Assembly (NCBI GenBank): GCA_963812795.1
Contig: CAWEWG010000017.1
Span: 1-64,000 of the forward strand
Reading direction: 5' to 3'
Origin: Hyphomicrobium_A sp963812795
Lineage (GTDB): Bacteria > Pseudomonadota > Alphaproteobacteria > Rhizobiales > Hyphomicrobiaceae
Length of the DNA: 64,000 nucleotides
Position numbers and translations under genes: made by a program. The notes under the pieces were generated by a model. That model was not told the DNA's origin and searched no databases. It saw only the letters and a list, made by a program, of their open reading frames with translations. This document shows, piece after piece, positions 1-9,051 of this stretch. Each line of letters starts with the position of its first letter. The stretch's first letter is position 1.

Positions 1-144
1 GCCTTTTCTTGGGCTTTCTTTAATTTCATCCACGAAGAGCCGGTTATCATGACGGCGGATCCGTTGACTGCCGGCGAGCCGAATCCCGATCGCGACCCAT
101 ACGAGTTCAAACCAGGCTATACCGTCGCTCATTGCGACGCGTGA
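1..144 (+). CDS. C-terminal end of an unidentified protein (partial)
   Basis: An open frame enters from the left edge and runs 47 codons to a TGA at 142-144. The visible tail begins with an aromatic, hydrophobic stretch (AFSWAFFNFIHE) and ends in a polar Pro/Asp-rich segment with DPYEFKPGY. I do not recognise the family. An internal ATG at 49 could instead start a 31-residue ORF, so reading it as a truncated gene rests only on the frame being open. It lies outside the island boundary at 2085. Confidence 0.35.
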   Translation, partial: AFSWAFFNFIHEEPVIMTADPLTAGEPNPDRDPYEFKPGYTVAHCDA

Positions 145-358
145 GCGTGCGCGGTTCGCAGCCGGTCCCCATCAGGGTCAAAGACGTCGTGTGGTTCTCC
201 CCGGCTCCCCTACCCGTTGTCGGGCGGCTTCAAGAGTTGGTCGCTGCTGACAAAGGGAATGGCTCGCGCGCTCATGGCCGGCGAACGACGGCTGGAGGCA
301 AGAATAAGGGAACAACTTCGGCTTCCCATCGCTTCGCGGTTCCAAAGAAATCTCGGCG

Positions 359-727
359 TCACATCGCCATGCCGATCACCAGCACGACAATGCAGCAGCC
401 CCGACCGACCCCCAGCTTGTCAGAGCGGGCCGATGATGACGACGGCGCACTACTTTTCTTTTGGAGCGTCCTCGGGAGCTGGCTCGCTCTTCCCGGCGCG
501 GCGGGCGGTGCGTTCATGGGCTCGGGCGCGTCGGCAGACGGCGCTTCGAAGTCGGGATTTGGAGCGCCCATGCTTCTTGAAGCGTCCGGCATCGGGGGAG
601 AGTAGCCAGCGGCACCGCCCGTCCCTCCACTTCCATGCTCCTTTTCCGTTTGCGCGGCTGACGGCTGAGTAATGGCCGCCCCGATCAAACCGAGCAACGT
701 CGCAACCACGATCTTCTTCGCTCGCAT
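359..727 (-). CDS. Small secreted Pro/Ala/Ser-rich hypothetical protein
   Basis: A 122-residue protein with a classic Sec signal peptide: basic MRAKK, then a hydrophobic core, then an Ala-rich cleavage region near residue 25 (PSAAQ). The mature part is low-complexity, rich in Pro, Gly, Ala and Ser. It ends in a short hydrophobic segment (CCIVVLVIGMAM) that could be a membrane tail. A good Shine-Dalgarno (GGGAGG) sits about 8 nt before the ATG, which supports the start. No enzymatic motif is visible. Probably periplasmic or envelope-associated; function unknown. Confidence 0.55.
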   Translation of the reverse strand: MRAKKIVVATLLGLIGAAITQPSAAQTEKEHGSGGTGGAAGYSPPMPDASRSMGAPNPDFEAPSADAPEPMNAPPAAPGRASQLPRTLQKKSSAPSSSSARSDKLGVGRGCCIVVLVIGMAM

Positions 728-851
728 CGCCTGTCCTCCCTCATCAACTTTTCAGTGCGCTGAGCTTACGCCTCGGCTGTCGACGCGCACCATAGGAAAA
801 CGAATGAAGACACAGGAAGTCATCACGGCGAGCATTGATTTGCGCTCGGCC

Positions 852-1268
852 TCAGTAGTTCCGCCGGCGAGCTTCGAGACTTGATATCCGCGTCCAGTCG
901 AAAACGTATCCGAGCCTGCGCAGCCTGATTGCTTCCGCTATTTCTTCGAGCGTCGCGAGCGGTGCAGGCCACTCCTTGCTTCCAGGCATGCGTACATTGA
1001 GCTTGCGGATCACTTCTTCTTCATCACAGGCGAGCTGGAAGCGGTGGCCGGTCTCATTATCGAACACACAGGGAGTGATCTTCGCTCGCCATTTCCGAGG
1101 GTGCTTCAACCGCATCGCCACTTTCTGGAGAGCGGTCTTTGGTTCGTATCTGAAACGCGTACTCGTCGTCATGCCTACGCTCGCAAGTTCAGTTGAGCTG
1201 CGCGCCGCAAGCTCCATATGCATGCAAACGTAGGCAAAATTTGGAACGCGATTTTTGGGTAACACCAT
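852..1268 (-). CDS. Conserved-looking hypothetical protein
   Basis: A 138-codon frame without signal peptide or membrane segment. The C-terminal two thirds look like a folded soluble domain with mixed charged and hydrophobic residues (CDEEEVIRKLNVRM, LEEIAEAIRLRRLGY). The first 32 residues are less convincing, and an internal ATG at 1172 (MTTSTRFRYEP) is an equally good start. I do not recognise the family. It is followed on the same strand by two more small genes, so the three may be loosely co-transcribed. Confidence 0.45.
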   Translation of the reverse strand: MVLPKNRVPNFAYVCMHMELAARSSTELASVGMTTSTRFRYEPKTALQKVAMRLKHPRKWRAKITPCVFDNETGHRFQLACDEEEVIRKLNVRMPGSKEWPAPLATLEEIAEAIRLRRLGYVFDWTRISSLEARRRNY

Positions 1269-1277
1269 AACGGTGCG

Positions 1278-1460
1278 CTACTTGCAATCCTTGTCGCCAC
1301 CCAAGTCATGCAGCCGCTGCCTCAGCACTTGAAGCTCCTTGAGATACGCCACTGTCGCCTCTTGCGGTAGCCGAGGATAGTTAGCTGCCACAAGGAGGTT
1401 CTCGATCTTCAGCTTGATCTCCCGGATCTCGGCGTCTCGGTCGTCCATCGTTGGCGCCAT
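1278..1460 (-). CDS. Small charged helical hypothetical protein
   Basis: A 60-residue protein, almost entirely predictable as amphipathic helix with heptad-like spacing (IREIKLKIENLL, LKELQVLRQRLHDL), suggesting a short coiled-coil or dimerising helical hairpin. AGAGG precedes the ATG closely. No signal peptide and no known motif. The stop lies 9 bp before the start of the gene at 1268 on the same strand, so the pair could be cotranscribed. Confidence 0.5.
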   Translation of the reverse strand: MAPTMDDRDAEIREIKLKIENLLVAANYPRLPQEATVAYLKELQVLRQRLHDLGGDKDCK

Positions 1461-1518
1461 GCCTCTGGCACTACTTAATGAAATGGCGGGTGTACATCAG
1501 CCAAACATCAAGGCTCGC

Positions 1519-1932
1519 CTAGCGAGGGCAGCATTGCGGTGCTCTACCGCTTGCCACTCTTTGCGAAGTCCACGTGAGCTGACCGTCCACCACTACAGGC
1601 GAGTTCTCGATCCGGTAGCACTGACATCCACTGCTGTCGCCGCCGCCCTCGATAGGTGTTGCTGCGATGGGGTGATTTTCCTCCACGCGGGGTGCGCCAG
1701 GAACCGACCCGTAGGGCGAAGTTTGAAGAGTGGGATCTGAATTCTTTGAGGATGGCATTCCCGATTGGGAGTTGCCGTTCTCGCTGCTCCTGCCCGCCGC
1801 CGCATTCCCCGCGTCGCCTGTCGCAGTGCCCGTCTTGCTTTGCGTTTGAGCGCTTGCCGGCAAAGAGGCCGCGAATGCGACAATCAGAAAGGCCAGGCAG
1901 CCGACGCCTTTCGTTTCAAACAAATGAGTCAT
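1519..1932 (-). CDS. Secreted hypothetical protein with C-terminal cysteines
   Basis: A 137-residue protein starting at MTHLFETKG, chosen over an upstream ATG (1953) because GAGGTG precedes it at suitable distance. The signal peptide has a hydrophobic core (CLAFLIVAFAASL) and a likely cleavage site at ASAQT. The mature N-terminal half is low-complexity Gly/Ser/Asn. The C-terminal part is denser, with three cysteines (CQC near residue 102 and CC at the end). Likely a periplasmic or envelope protein of unknown role. Confidence 0.5.
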   Translation of the reverse strand: MTHLFETKGVGCLAFLIVAFAASLPASAQTQSKTGTATGDAGNAAAGRSSENGNSQSGMPSSKNSDPTLQTSPYGSVPGAPRVEENHPIAATPIEGGGDSSGCQCYRIENSPVVVDGQLTWTSQRVASGRAPQCCPR

Positions 1933-2084
1933 CGCACCTCGCCGTCGCCACAACGTGCGCTGAGGATATTAGCAGAACTAAGGGATGCACCGTGAGCAAA
2001 GTGCGAGCAGAGAGCGGCGGCATCATCTGATAGATGCTTCTGCCACGCCCACTCATCAGCGAGCGCTCTGGCCCTTGCGATAAC

Positions 2085-2111
2085 TTCGTTGGTTGCGGGG
2101 GTAGGATTTGA
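2085..2111 (-). repeat. Left att repeat (tRNA-fMet 3' end copy)
   Basis: These 27 bp are identical to 44123-44149, where they cover the 3' 22 nt of tRNA-fMet, the CCA and downstream bases. Identity stops abruptly on both sides: the next base inside the left copy breaks the T-arm sequence. This is the distal attachment-site repeat left by site-specific integration into a tRNA gene. Confidence 0.8.
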
Positions 2112-2156
2112 CCACCACCGGTAACCAAACGCCGTTGTTATCGTTGGTTTCCCGCC

Positions 2157-2181
2157 CATGGGGCTAGAAAATGGGGCTAGA
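2157..2181 (+). repeat. 25-bp subterminal repeat, left copy
   Basis: These 25 bp recur exactly at 44065-44089 in the same orientation. Internally the unit contains two copies of TGGGGCTAGA. It lies 46 bp inside the left att repeat and just upstream of the integrase start. Position at both element ends and the tandem structure suggest integrase arm-type binding sites. That role is inferred. Confidence 0.55.
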
Positions 2182-2204
2182 ATGCTAGCTCCGGGAGCCC
2201 CGCA

Positions 2205-3461
2205 ATGCCGCGCTATATCGTGCCCCATCACGGTGGCCTGAAGTACGTCCGCGCCATCCCCAAAGATGTGCAGGCGTTGGAGGGGCGCAAGGTGTGGACG
2301 GCGTACCTGAAGGGCCTCAGCGCCGAGGACGCGAAGACACGCGCGCTTGAACTTGCCGCCGAGCATGACAAGCGAGCCAAGGTGCTGCGCAACCTTGCGG
2401 AGCCCGATAAGCGGCTGCTCAAGTCGAAGGGCGGGCTGGCGCGCTGTCAGGTCGATGCGGCGCAGGCCGACTATCTCGCCGCCGTGTTGTGGAGCCACAG
2501 CCTCGGCAAGCCGGCGACCGACCCGGCGCATCGGACCATCGCTGCGCTCTTGGACGCACATGCCCCAACACACAACATCGTCGCTAAGCTCAATGGCAAG
2601 GCGGGCGCCGACCCCCGTCTGTTCGATTTGGTGACGCTCTGGCAGGGCATCGCCAAGCCGCGCGCGGCGAAGTCGGTCGATAAGGCGAAGATGCACGTGC
2701 GCCGCTTCGCCGAGCTGGTCGGAGACCACGCGCCACGGGACGTGACACGTCAGCAGGCCATCGCGTATCGGGACGCCTTGGAGAAGCGGCCAGGGTTGTC
2801 CGCCAAGAGCGTGGACAAGCACCTGTATGGGATGCACCGGCTCTATACGGTGGCACTCAGTGAAGGCGTAGTGGATTTTAATCCCTTCAGCGGCGTCAAG
2901 GCCCGCAAGGGCGCCAACGGCAAGTACGTCGATGAGGGGCGTAAGCCGTTTACCTCGACCCAAGCCCGGTTGATCTTCAAGCGGCTTGCCAACCTTCCTA
3001 CCGACGATCAAATGGTCATGCGGCTGCTCGCCTACCACGGCATGCGGGCAGGCGAAGCCTGCCAACTTCGGGCCTGCGATGTGCAACGGCTTGGCGGCGT
3101 CGATGTCGTCTCCATCAATGACGCGGCGGGGTCGATCAAGAACAAGCCGAGCTTGCGCGATGTGCCGCTGCATCCCCAGTGCCGCGAACTCCTGAAGCTG
3201 GCGAAGTCAAAGGTGCCGGAGGCGTATGTGTTCGACTACCCGATGTGGAAGCACTCGCGCGCCGGGAAATTTCAGCAGCGGGCCAACGCATGGCTACGCA
3301 GCATCGGCATCACTGACAAGAACATCACCATTCATAGCTGGAGGCACACCTGGCGGACGATGGCGCGCGAACTCAACATCCCGGAGCCGATCAGCCGCGC
3401 GATTTTGGGGCATACACTCGGCAGCGGCGAAGCTCCGGGCGAAGTGGATCGCGAAGGTTGA
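2205..3461 (+). CDS. Tyrosine site-specific integrase, C-terminus disrupted (catalytic Tyr lost)
   Basis: A 418-aa tyrosine recombinase that would integrate and excise the island. The N-terminus (MPRYIVPHHGGLKYVRAIP) matches the DUF6538 arm-binding domain of alphaproteobacterial integrases. A core-binding helical region spans about 130-230. The catalytic domain follows, with the first Arg in HGMRAGEACQLR, the HSWRHTWR box and the LGHTLG motif. The expected HGKYG tyrosine is absent: after LGSG the frame runs into GEAPGEVDREG and stops. A homologous fragment at 19642-19866 has 32 extra bases exactly here, restoring HGKYGAAPSLKLRAKW, so this copy carries a 32-bp frameshifting deletion. Probably catalytically dead. 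Confidence 0.85.
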   Translation: MPRYIVPHHGGLKYVRAIPKDVQALEGRKVWTAYLKGLSAEDAKTRALELAAEHDKRAKVLRNLAEPDKRLLKSKGGLARCQVDAAQADYLAAVLWSHSLGKPATDPAHRTIAALLDAHAPTHNIVAKLNGKAGADPRLFDLVTLWQGIAKPRAAKSVDKAKMHVRRFAELVGDHAPRDVTRQQAIAYRDALEKRPGLSAKSVDKHLYGMHRLYTVALSEGVVDFNPFSGVKARKGANGKYVDEGRKPFTSTQARLIFKRLANLPTDDQMVMRLLAYHGMRAGEACQLRACDVQRLGGVDVVSINDAAGSIKNKPSLRDVPLHPQCRELLKLAKSKVPEAYVFDYPMWKHSRAGKFQQRANAWLRSIGITDKNITIHSWRHTWRTMARELNIPEPISRAILGHTLGSGEAPGEVDREG

Positions 3462-3549
3462 TCCGGAAGAGCCTTTGCAGCGCCTCGCGCACGGGTGCGT
3501 CGTCGTCGACGACGAAAACGATCGAATTCCGCCCCTGTGGGCCCTATCT

Positions 3550-5407
3550 TCATGCCGCACCCAACTTGCATGTGGGCAAAACGACTTGAAATACAGCTCC
3601 GTGAGGATTGCCGGGCGACGCGCTGATGCGTCCACCGTGGGCCTCGACGATCGACCGGGAAATTGCCAAGCCTATCCCCATGCCATGTGATTTGGTCGTA
3701 TAGAACGTGTCAAAGATGCGCTCGGTGCTGTTCGGATCAATACCCGCTCCTGAATCTTCCACCGTGACCACAACAGCATCAGGTTCGTTCGTTTCAGATC
3801 TCACTCGGAGCACGCGAGGGTGCTCCGTTACGGATCCCAGGGCGTCGATTGCATTCGTAATCAGATTTATGACGACCTGCTGCAACTGGACGCGATCGCC
3901 CAAGACTTGGATCGGTTGCGGTTCCAGCTCGCTTTGGAGCGAAACCCGTTGGTTCTGCAGCTCAACCTGCATGAGCCCCAGAGCTTCTTGGAGCAGTTGG
4001 GTAATGTCGACTGGAGCTCTTTTCTGGCCATCCTTCTTGAACATGGATCGGATCGTTCCGATCAACTGGCTCGCACGATGACCGTCACTAACAATACACT
4101 TTAAGGCCTCCCGCACCTCGTCAAGATCCGGCGGGGTATGTGCGAGAAAGCGCAAACTCGCATTGCCATTTGTTGCGATCGCGGCCAGCGGCTGGTTGAG
4201 TTCGTGCGCGATCGAAGCGGCCATCTGACCCATCGTCGTCAGCAACGTCTGTTGGGCAGTCCGGGCTTGATCAGCAATTTCCCGCTCGCGCGCGGCGGCA
4301 AGCTCTGCGAGCATATCATTGAATGCGACGGTGAGTGAACTGAACTCATCATTGGTGTCCCGATCGCTAGCAACGTTGGGGGTCTTAGACTCGCGCACCT
4401 TCGCTACGACCCCTTCGAGATGCTGAACCGACGACACGATATGCCGGTGTGTCATTACGGCGAGAAGAATGCTGAGACCGACAAGACCCCCGAGCAGAGT
4501 GAGGCTCAGACGTAGCTTCCCCACGAGGTCGCCGATTCTTTGCTGGAGCAGCCGGTTAAGATCGGTCTGCGCAATCCCCCAACCACTAATTATACTGCCC
4601 ACGGCGCTAGAAAATGCGCGTTCGAGAGAGGCGGAATCGAGTCTCGTGATCTCACCGCCGAGATGAGCGGCTTTTACTGTTGCCCAAAAAGGGCTCCACG
4701 CTTGCGCTAATAGCCGAAAGGGCGGCATCGACATTTCGTCTCAGGCTGCCGTCGGAATTTCCGCGGTAAGCCGCAACAAGATCGCTTTTCACTCCGTCGG
4801 AGTTCGATCGTATCGAGCTATCAAGAAAGAGAAGACGCGCCCTTTGCTCGCTCGTCAACGAGCCAAAATTCTTAGCGGCCCGGAACAGAGTCTGCATTTC
4901 ACCAAGCTGGCTCGCCAGGCCCGGAAGTCGGACGACGACGATGTTTTGCATATAATAGGTATCAAGGTCCGGATCGAGCGTGAGGTTCGAGTCGTCGCCG
5001 ATGCGCGAGGCTAGTTTCTGGACCCTTGAAAGCGCGTCCAAGCCCAGTTGGTCAGCTTGAACCGTTTTGTCGGACCAAAGCTTACGCAGGGTTTGTGCAA
5101 GCGCGTGTTCAAGCTCAGCAGTTTGCAATTGGCTAGCAGCGTCAGCTTCAGCGGCGGCAAGTCTCTTCAGAATTTCGTCAGGGGTTGGTCCCGAAGCTGC
5201 GAGTGAGAGATCATCTCGCTGAAGCAATATTGCGGGATAAATGTCCCGAACCGCTGCCAAATACCTGCTGCCGACCAGCTCCTTGCGCGCGAATGCGATA
5301 GCAATTTGCTTTTCTGCGACTAACGCAGCGGCCGTCACGGCGATCGAAATCACGAACGTGCCGCACAGAAGTAGCAGTTTTGAGCTAGTGCGCAGGTTCT
5401 TAAACAT
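3550..5407 (-). pseudogene. Membrane sensor histidine kinase, split by a frameshift
   Basis: Two same-strand frames form one kinase of about 620 aa. The N-terminal frame (5407 to about 4690) has a transmembrane helix (LLLLCGTFVISIAVTAAALV) and a helical extracytoplasmic sensor region. The second frame has another transmembrane helix, a HAMP region, the HisKA box (ASIAHELNQPL) and the HATPase boxes NLITNAIDAL, DSGAGI and GMGIGLAIS. The frames join at VEPF/WATVKAAH, where an A5 run (4686-4690) shifts the frame by one. That is a typical homopolymer indel, so the gene may be intact in the organism. No response regulator lies adjacent. The start is ATG 5407; an in-frame GTG lies at 5416. The gene converges on the integrase. 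Confidence 0.75.
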
Positions 5408-5576
5408 GAACGGCACTTACTTAGTAGAAGTACGCCATCGCATCGACGTGCGAAACCAGGTTAGACAATCGGCGGGCCGAGTGAGTGCTCTCAGTGAGAA
5501 CACTGCGATATAGAAGGGTATTTGGCTAGAGAGATCGCTAGCTTTCATGCGGGTTTAACACGCATAGTTAACCTGA

Positions 5577-5800
5577 AAGCACGTCCGAGCTGGCAGTTTG
5601 GACCGCCTTTTCCGGCGGCATGATCAAGGCTCAGACTTAGGACCTGCTTGCAGGACCGGATCGGTGCGGTCGCGAACGCCTAGCTCTGATTGGGCTTCGG
5701 ATGTGACTGCGCACAGGTTCCTCGGCTAATCCCATGCGATCTCGCGGGCGCTTGCCATTCGACAACGAACGCAGCGTTGACATCACCGGCCAGCGAGATC
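5577..5800 (-). pseudogene. LuxR-type HTH remnant, copy 1
   Basis: The complement reads through a degraded LuxR C-terminal helix-turn-helix (SLSNGKRPRD, then EEPVRSHIRS). It matches the end of the intact LuxR gene at 13003-13746 and the remnant at 15032-15250. No intact frame or start is present. Just beyond its 3' end lies a shared block (about 5577-5622) that reappears at 14984-15034, including a CCGCC/GGCGG hairpin. So about 200 bp is a duplicated, decayed segment. Confidence 0.5.
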
Positions 5801-5890
5801 AGCCGGCTGCTAGGGCGGCAGGCTGATCGCCAAGATAACCGTGGCGTGCCTGCGTTGGGCCAGACGCCCCACCGGATCGCGCATGAGTAG

Positions 5891-5925
5891 GTGGCCTATT
5901 TGACTGACGATGGTGGCCTATTGAC
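5891..5925 (+). promoter_or_regulatory. Tandem direct repeat upstream of the AAA+ operon
   Basis: GTGGCCTATTTGAC (5891-5904) and GTGGCCTATTGAC (5913-5925) are spaced 22 bp start to start, two helical turns, about 75 bp before the first gene of the 6.0-11.4 kb operon. This is the geometry of a tandem activator or repressor site. No clear -35/-10 pair was found, so the regulatory role is inferred. Confidence 0.25.
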
Positions 5926-5999
5926 GTTGATTTCTCCTACTACTAACCCGCGATGGGCTTCCGTGTTAATGGTTCGAGACACTCAGCGGCTGGTGCAAC

Positions 6000-6625
6000 G
6001 TGAGCAGCGAACAGCGGCCATCAGATCCTCGCTCAGGGCAGCCGGGAGGCGAACGGTCATCCAACCCTCCTACAGCTAATTCTCCCAGGGGGCCGTCTGG
6101 GGCGAACCAAGGGGCCGGCCGGAAACCGACACGCGAGTCTATTGGCTCGTCGGCGCGGCGCTGTTGCTCGCAGCGCTGTTCAGCGTCGGGTACTTCGGCG
6201 ATGGCGCACCGCAGCCTCCGCCCTCGCCCGCGGTGCAAAGCGGCGCATCCCTGCTACTGCCCGTGGCAGAAAACGATACTGCCCGCGCCATCAACCACCT
6301 GCTCATGACCGGGGCCGACAAGGAGCGCGCGCGCGCGGAGGTCTCTAACGGCAAGCTGCGCCTCGCCTGGATCACACTGTCGGACAACTTCGACGAAGAC
6401 GGCGACTGGGTCCGCTTGGAGGCCGCCGGCTTTCGCCAGGACGTGCGGCTTCTGCACAATCCTTACCAGGTCGCGGTGCCCTACCTGCCTGGCAGCCCGA
6501 TCACTGTGACGGGCCTCATCGACGGGGGCGGCGGCAACATCACCGTCACCGTTAACGTCGGGGCGGCGCGCGTTTCACTGAAGCCTTTGACGCAGGGTGA
6601 AACGCTCTACATTCCGGCACCCTGA
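6000..6625 (+). pseudogene. Single-pass membrane protein with exported domain (frameshifted), operon gene 1
   Basis: The protein is recovered by joining two frames. From GTG 6000 a polar, Pro/Ser/Gly-rich cytoplasmic segment runs to about 6130 (NQGAGRKPTR). The frame then shifts to VYWLVGAALLLAALFSVGYF, a transmembrane helix. An extracytoplasmic domain of about 125 aa follows and ends in a beta-rich tail (GGGNITVTVNVGAARVSL) at 6625. One missing base near 6131-6137 explains the break. The tail has WVRLEAAGF and LPGSPITVTGLID but no motif I recognise. It lies 112 bp upstream of the first AAA+ gene and is probably the first operon gene. Confidence 0.5.
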
Positions 6626-6737
6626 GCGGCGACACGTTCACCCTTCGCACGGTCGCCGCATAACCCCTCTTTACCCGCACTATTCCTGGTGTCAGACTCG
6701 GCAAACACTCTTCGGTCTCGCGAGGGGAGACTTCGGC

Positions 6738-7933
6738 ATGACGGGCATGGCGTGGGCTGGCCGGCTCGGCATCATCATCGCCATTATCGTCATCGAGCGC
6801 GCTTCGCCGGCTCTGGCCTGGTTCCTTGTCATCGTCGCAGGCGTCGGCGCGATCTGTTTCGTGCCGTACCAGGGACGCCTCTTTCCTACCCCGTCCTGCA
6901 CGTCCTCGACCGCGCCCTCGGTAAGCAGGGCCGCGAGACGGAGCCGAAGGCGCCCGCCGTCATCGACGAGGGCGAGCTCGCCAGCTACCTCAAGGCGCGC
7001 GTTATCGGTCAGAACGAAGTCATCGGCACGCTGGCGAGACGCCTGCGTCAGCGCCTCGCCGCGCGGCGCCAGGGAAAACCCGTCGCCGTCATGTGCTTCG
7101 CCGGGCCGCCGGGCGTAGGCAAGACTTACCTCGCCAAGGTGATGGCGGAGAAGCTCTACGGCAGCGACGCGCACCTGCACGTCTTCGAGATGGCCAAGTT
7201 CCGCGAGGGCTATTCCTCCAACAGCCTGTTCGGCGTGCCGGCAGGATTGCAGGGGTCGGGCGAGCCCGGCCTCATCTCGCGCGCGCTGCGCGACACCCCC
7301 AACGCTATCGTGCTGCTCGACGAGTTCGAGAAGGCGAACCGCGACATCCACATGCAGTTCCTGTCTGCGTGGAACGACGGTTTCGTCACCGACCTTGGAA
7401 CGAACACGCGCTATCCGACGACGGAGTCGATTTTCATCCTGACGACCAACGCGGGATCGCGGCGCATCGCCGAGCTGGCGCGCGACCCGTCGATCACGCA
7501 GTCGGAGATGAACGACCTGGTCAAGGATGCGCTCGTCGACGCCGATTTCGCGCCCGAGATTCTCTCGCGCATCGACGTGGTATTCGCCTTCCGCCCCATC
7601 GAGGGCCTCGACATCGCCCGCGTCGTGGCGCTGGAGGTCGAGAGGAAGGCCGCCGAGTACCAGCTGCAGATAGCACCTGGCGGCATCGATCCTCCAATCC
7701 TGCTCGATGCCATCGATACCTTCACCGAGACCAAGCCGAAGGGCGGCGTGCGCGACATCGCGCGGCAGATCGAGGATCGCATCGCCGACGGTCTGATCGA
7801 GGCGAAGGCCGAAGGCGCCACGCACATCCGTCTGGAATACTCGGGAAAGCGCGTCCGTGTCGTTCCCATGTCCGAGGAAGAAGCACTCGATCACGCCCGC
7901 GCGGCACGCGCCGAGGCGATGCTGGCCGGGTGA
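6738..7933 (+). pseudogene. Membrane-anchored ClpB-D2-like AAA+ ATPase (frameshift near the N-terminus), operon gene 2
   Basis: From ATG 6738 the protein opens with two hydrophobic segments (LGIIIAIIVIERA; LAWFLVIVAGVGAICF). One base seems missing in the T run near 6891, after which the frame continues SYPVLHVLDRAL and into a single AAA+ module of the Clp/Hsp100 D2 type. It has VIGQNEVI, Walker A GPPGVGKT, Walker B IVLLDEFEKAN, sensor-1 ILTTNAG, arginine finger LSRID and sensor-2 GGVRDIARQIEDR. The pore-loop position that reads GYVG in ClpB is GLQG here, so the canonical substrate-gripping Tyr is absent. Likely a membrane-bound remodelling ATPase. The stop lies 17 bp before the next gene. Confidence 0.7.
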
Positions 7934-7949
7934 GCAACGAGGAGGTGTC

Positions 7950-9041
7950 ATGCCACGCGATGGAAAGCAGGGGGTATCTTCGAGCCAGGATCCGCTCGAT
8001 CGCCTGTCCAACTTCGCCGTGCTCGCCGACAAGTGGGACGCAAAGAGCCGCGATCTCGCCGTCATCGATCCGGCCGAGCTGTCGAGTTACCTGAAATCCA
8101 AGGTCATCGGCCAGAACGCCGTGATCGACTCGGTCGTCATGCGTCTCCACCGGCGCATGGCCGCCAAGCGTCCAAACAAGCCGATCGCCGTTTTCTGCTT
8201 CGCGGGCGCGCCCGGCGTCGGCAAGACGTACCTGGCGCAGATCCTCGCCGAGAAGATCTACGGCAGCCCGAAGAACCTGCACTACATCGACATGACCAAG
8301 TTCGGCAGCGAGGCGACCTCGTGGACGCTCTTCGGGTCGGCGAGCGGCCATGTCGGCTCTAACAAGCCCGGACTATTGCCGCGCTACCTGCGCGACGTGC
8401 CGAATTCGGTGGTGCTGCTCGACGAGATCGAGAAGGCCCATCGCAGCATCCTCACGCAGTTTCTCTCGGCGTGGAACGACGGCTTCATCACCGAGATGAG
8501 CGACGGCTCCAAGCACTCCACGGTCGACGCCATCTTCATCATGACGACCAATGCCGGGCGCAGTCGCATCAACGAGTACACACGCGATCCGAAGATCACC
8601 CAGGAGGAGCTGAACAAGCTCGCCAGGGGCGCTTTGCAGGATGCGCAGTTCGCGCCCGAGGTGCTGTCGCGGGTCGACGATGTGTTTGCCTTCCGCGAGC
8701 TTGCCGGGCTCGACATCGCCCGCGTCGTCGCCCTCGAGATCGAGAAGGCGGCGAAATCCTACAGCCTCGATGTCGGCGGTCAGGGCATCGATCCCGAGAT
8801 CCTCATGCTGGCCATCGAGGAGTTCACCGAGAACAAGCCGAGCGGGGGCGTGCGCGAGATCGCCAGGCACATCGAGGACAAGATCGCCGACGGGCTGATC
8901 GATGCCCGCGCCGGCGGCGCCACGCACGTCATGTTCGAGGCGGATGGCAGCGACGTGCGGGTGATCCCCGTCGCCGCCCCCTCGGACGCAGCCAAGGCCG
9001 ACACGGCATCGGTTCGCGCCAGCAACGAAACCGGCGACTAG
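7950..9041 (+). CDS. Soluble ClpB-D2-like AAA+ ATPase, operon gene 3
   Basis: A 363-aa paralogue of the preceding ATPase without the membrane segment. The start is ATG 7950 behind a strong GAGGAGGT. The module has VIGQNAVI (about 52-59), Walker A GAPGVGKT (86-93), Walker B VVLLDEIEKAH, sensor-1 IMTTNAG, arginine finger LSRVD and sensor-2 GGVREIARHIEDK. The pore loop reads GHVG instead of GYVG. There is no Clp N-domain, no D1 module and no ClpP-binding loop, so it is unlike ClpA, ClpB, ClpX or ClpV. The tight pairing suggests the two ATPases form a mixed ring, with gene 2 docking it to the membrane (inference). Confidence 0.8.
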   Translation: MPRDGKQGVSSSQDPLDRLSNFAVLADKWDAKSRDLAVIDPAELSSYLKSKVIGQNAVIDSVVMRLHRRMAAKRPNKPIAVFCFAGAPGVGKTYLAQILAEKIYGSPKNLHYIDMTKFGSEATSWTLFGSASGHVGSNKPGLLPRYLRDVPNSVVLLDEIEKAHRSILTQFLSAWNDGFITEMSDGSKHSTVDAIFIMTTNAGRSRINEYTRDPKITQEELNKLARGALQDAQFAPEVLSRVDDVFAFRELAGLDIARVVALEIEKAAKSYSLDVGGQGIDPEILMLAIEEFTENKPSGGVREIARHIEDKIADGLIDARAGGATHVMFEADGSDVRVIPVAAPSDAAKADTASVRASNETGD

Positions 9042-9051
9042 GGACGCGCCC

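Noticed and set aside
1929..3173. 414-codon minus-strand frame over the integrase
   Set aside because: No start signal or recognisable domain; the integrase on the plus strand accounts for the sequence.
6692..8065. Long open frame on the minus strand across the first AAA+ gene
   Set aside because: It is the GC-driven shadow of the plus-strand ATPases, which have full AAA+ motifs; the antisense protein has no domain-like composition and no ribosome site.
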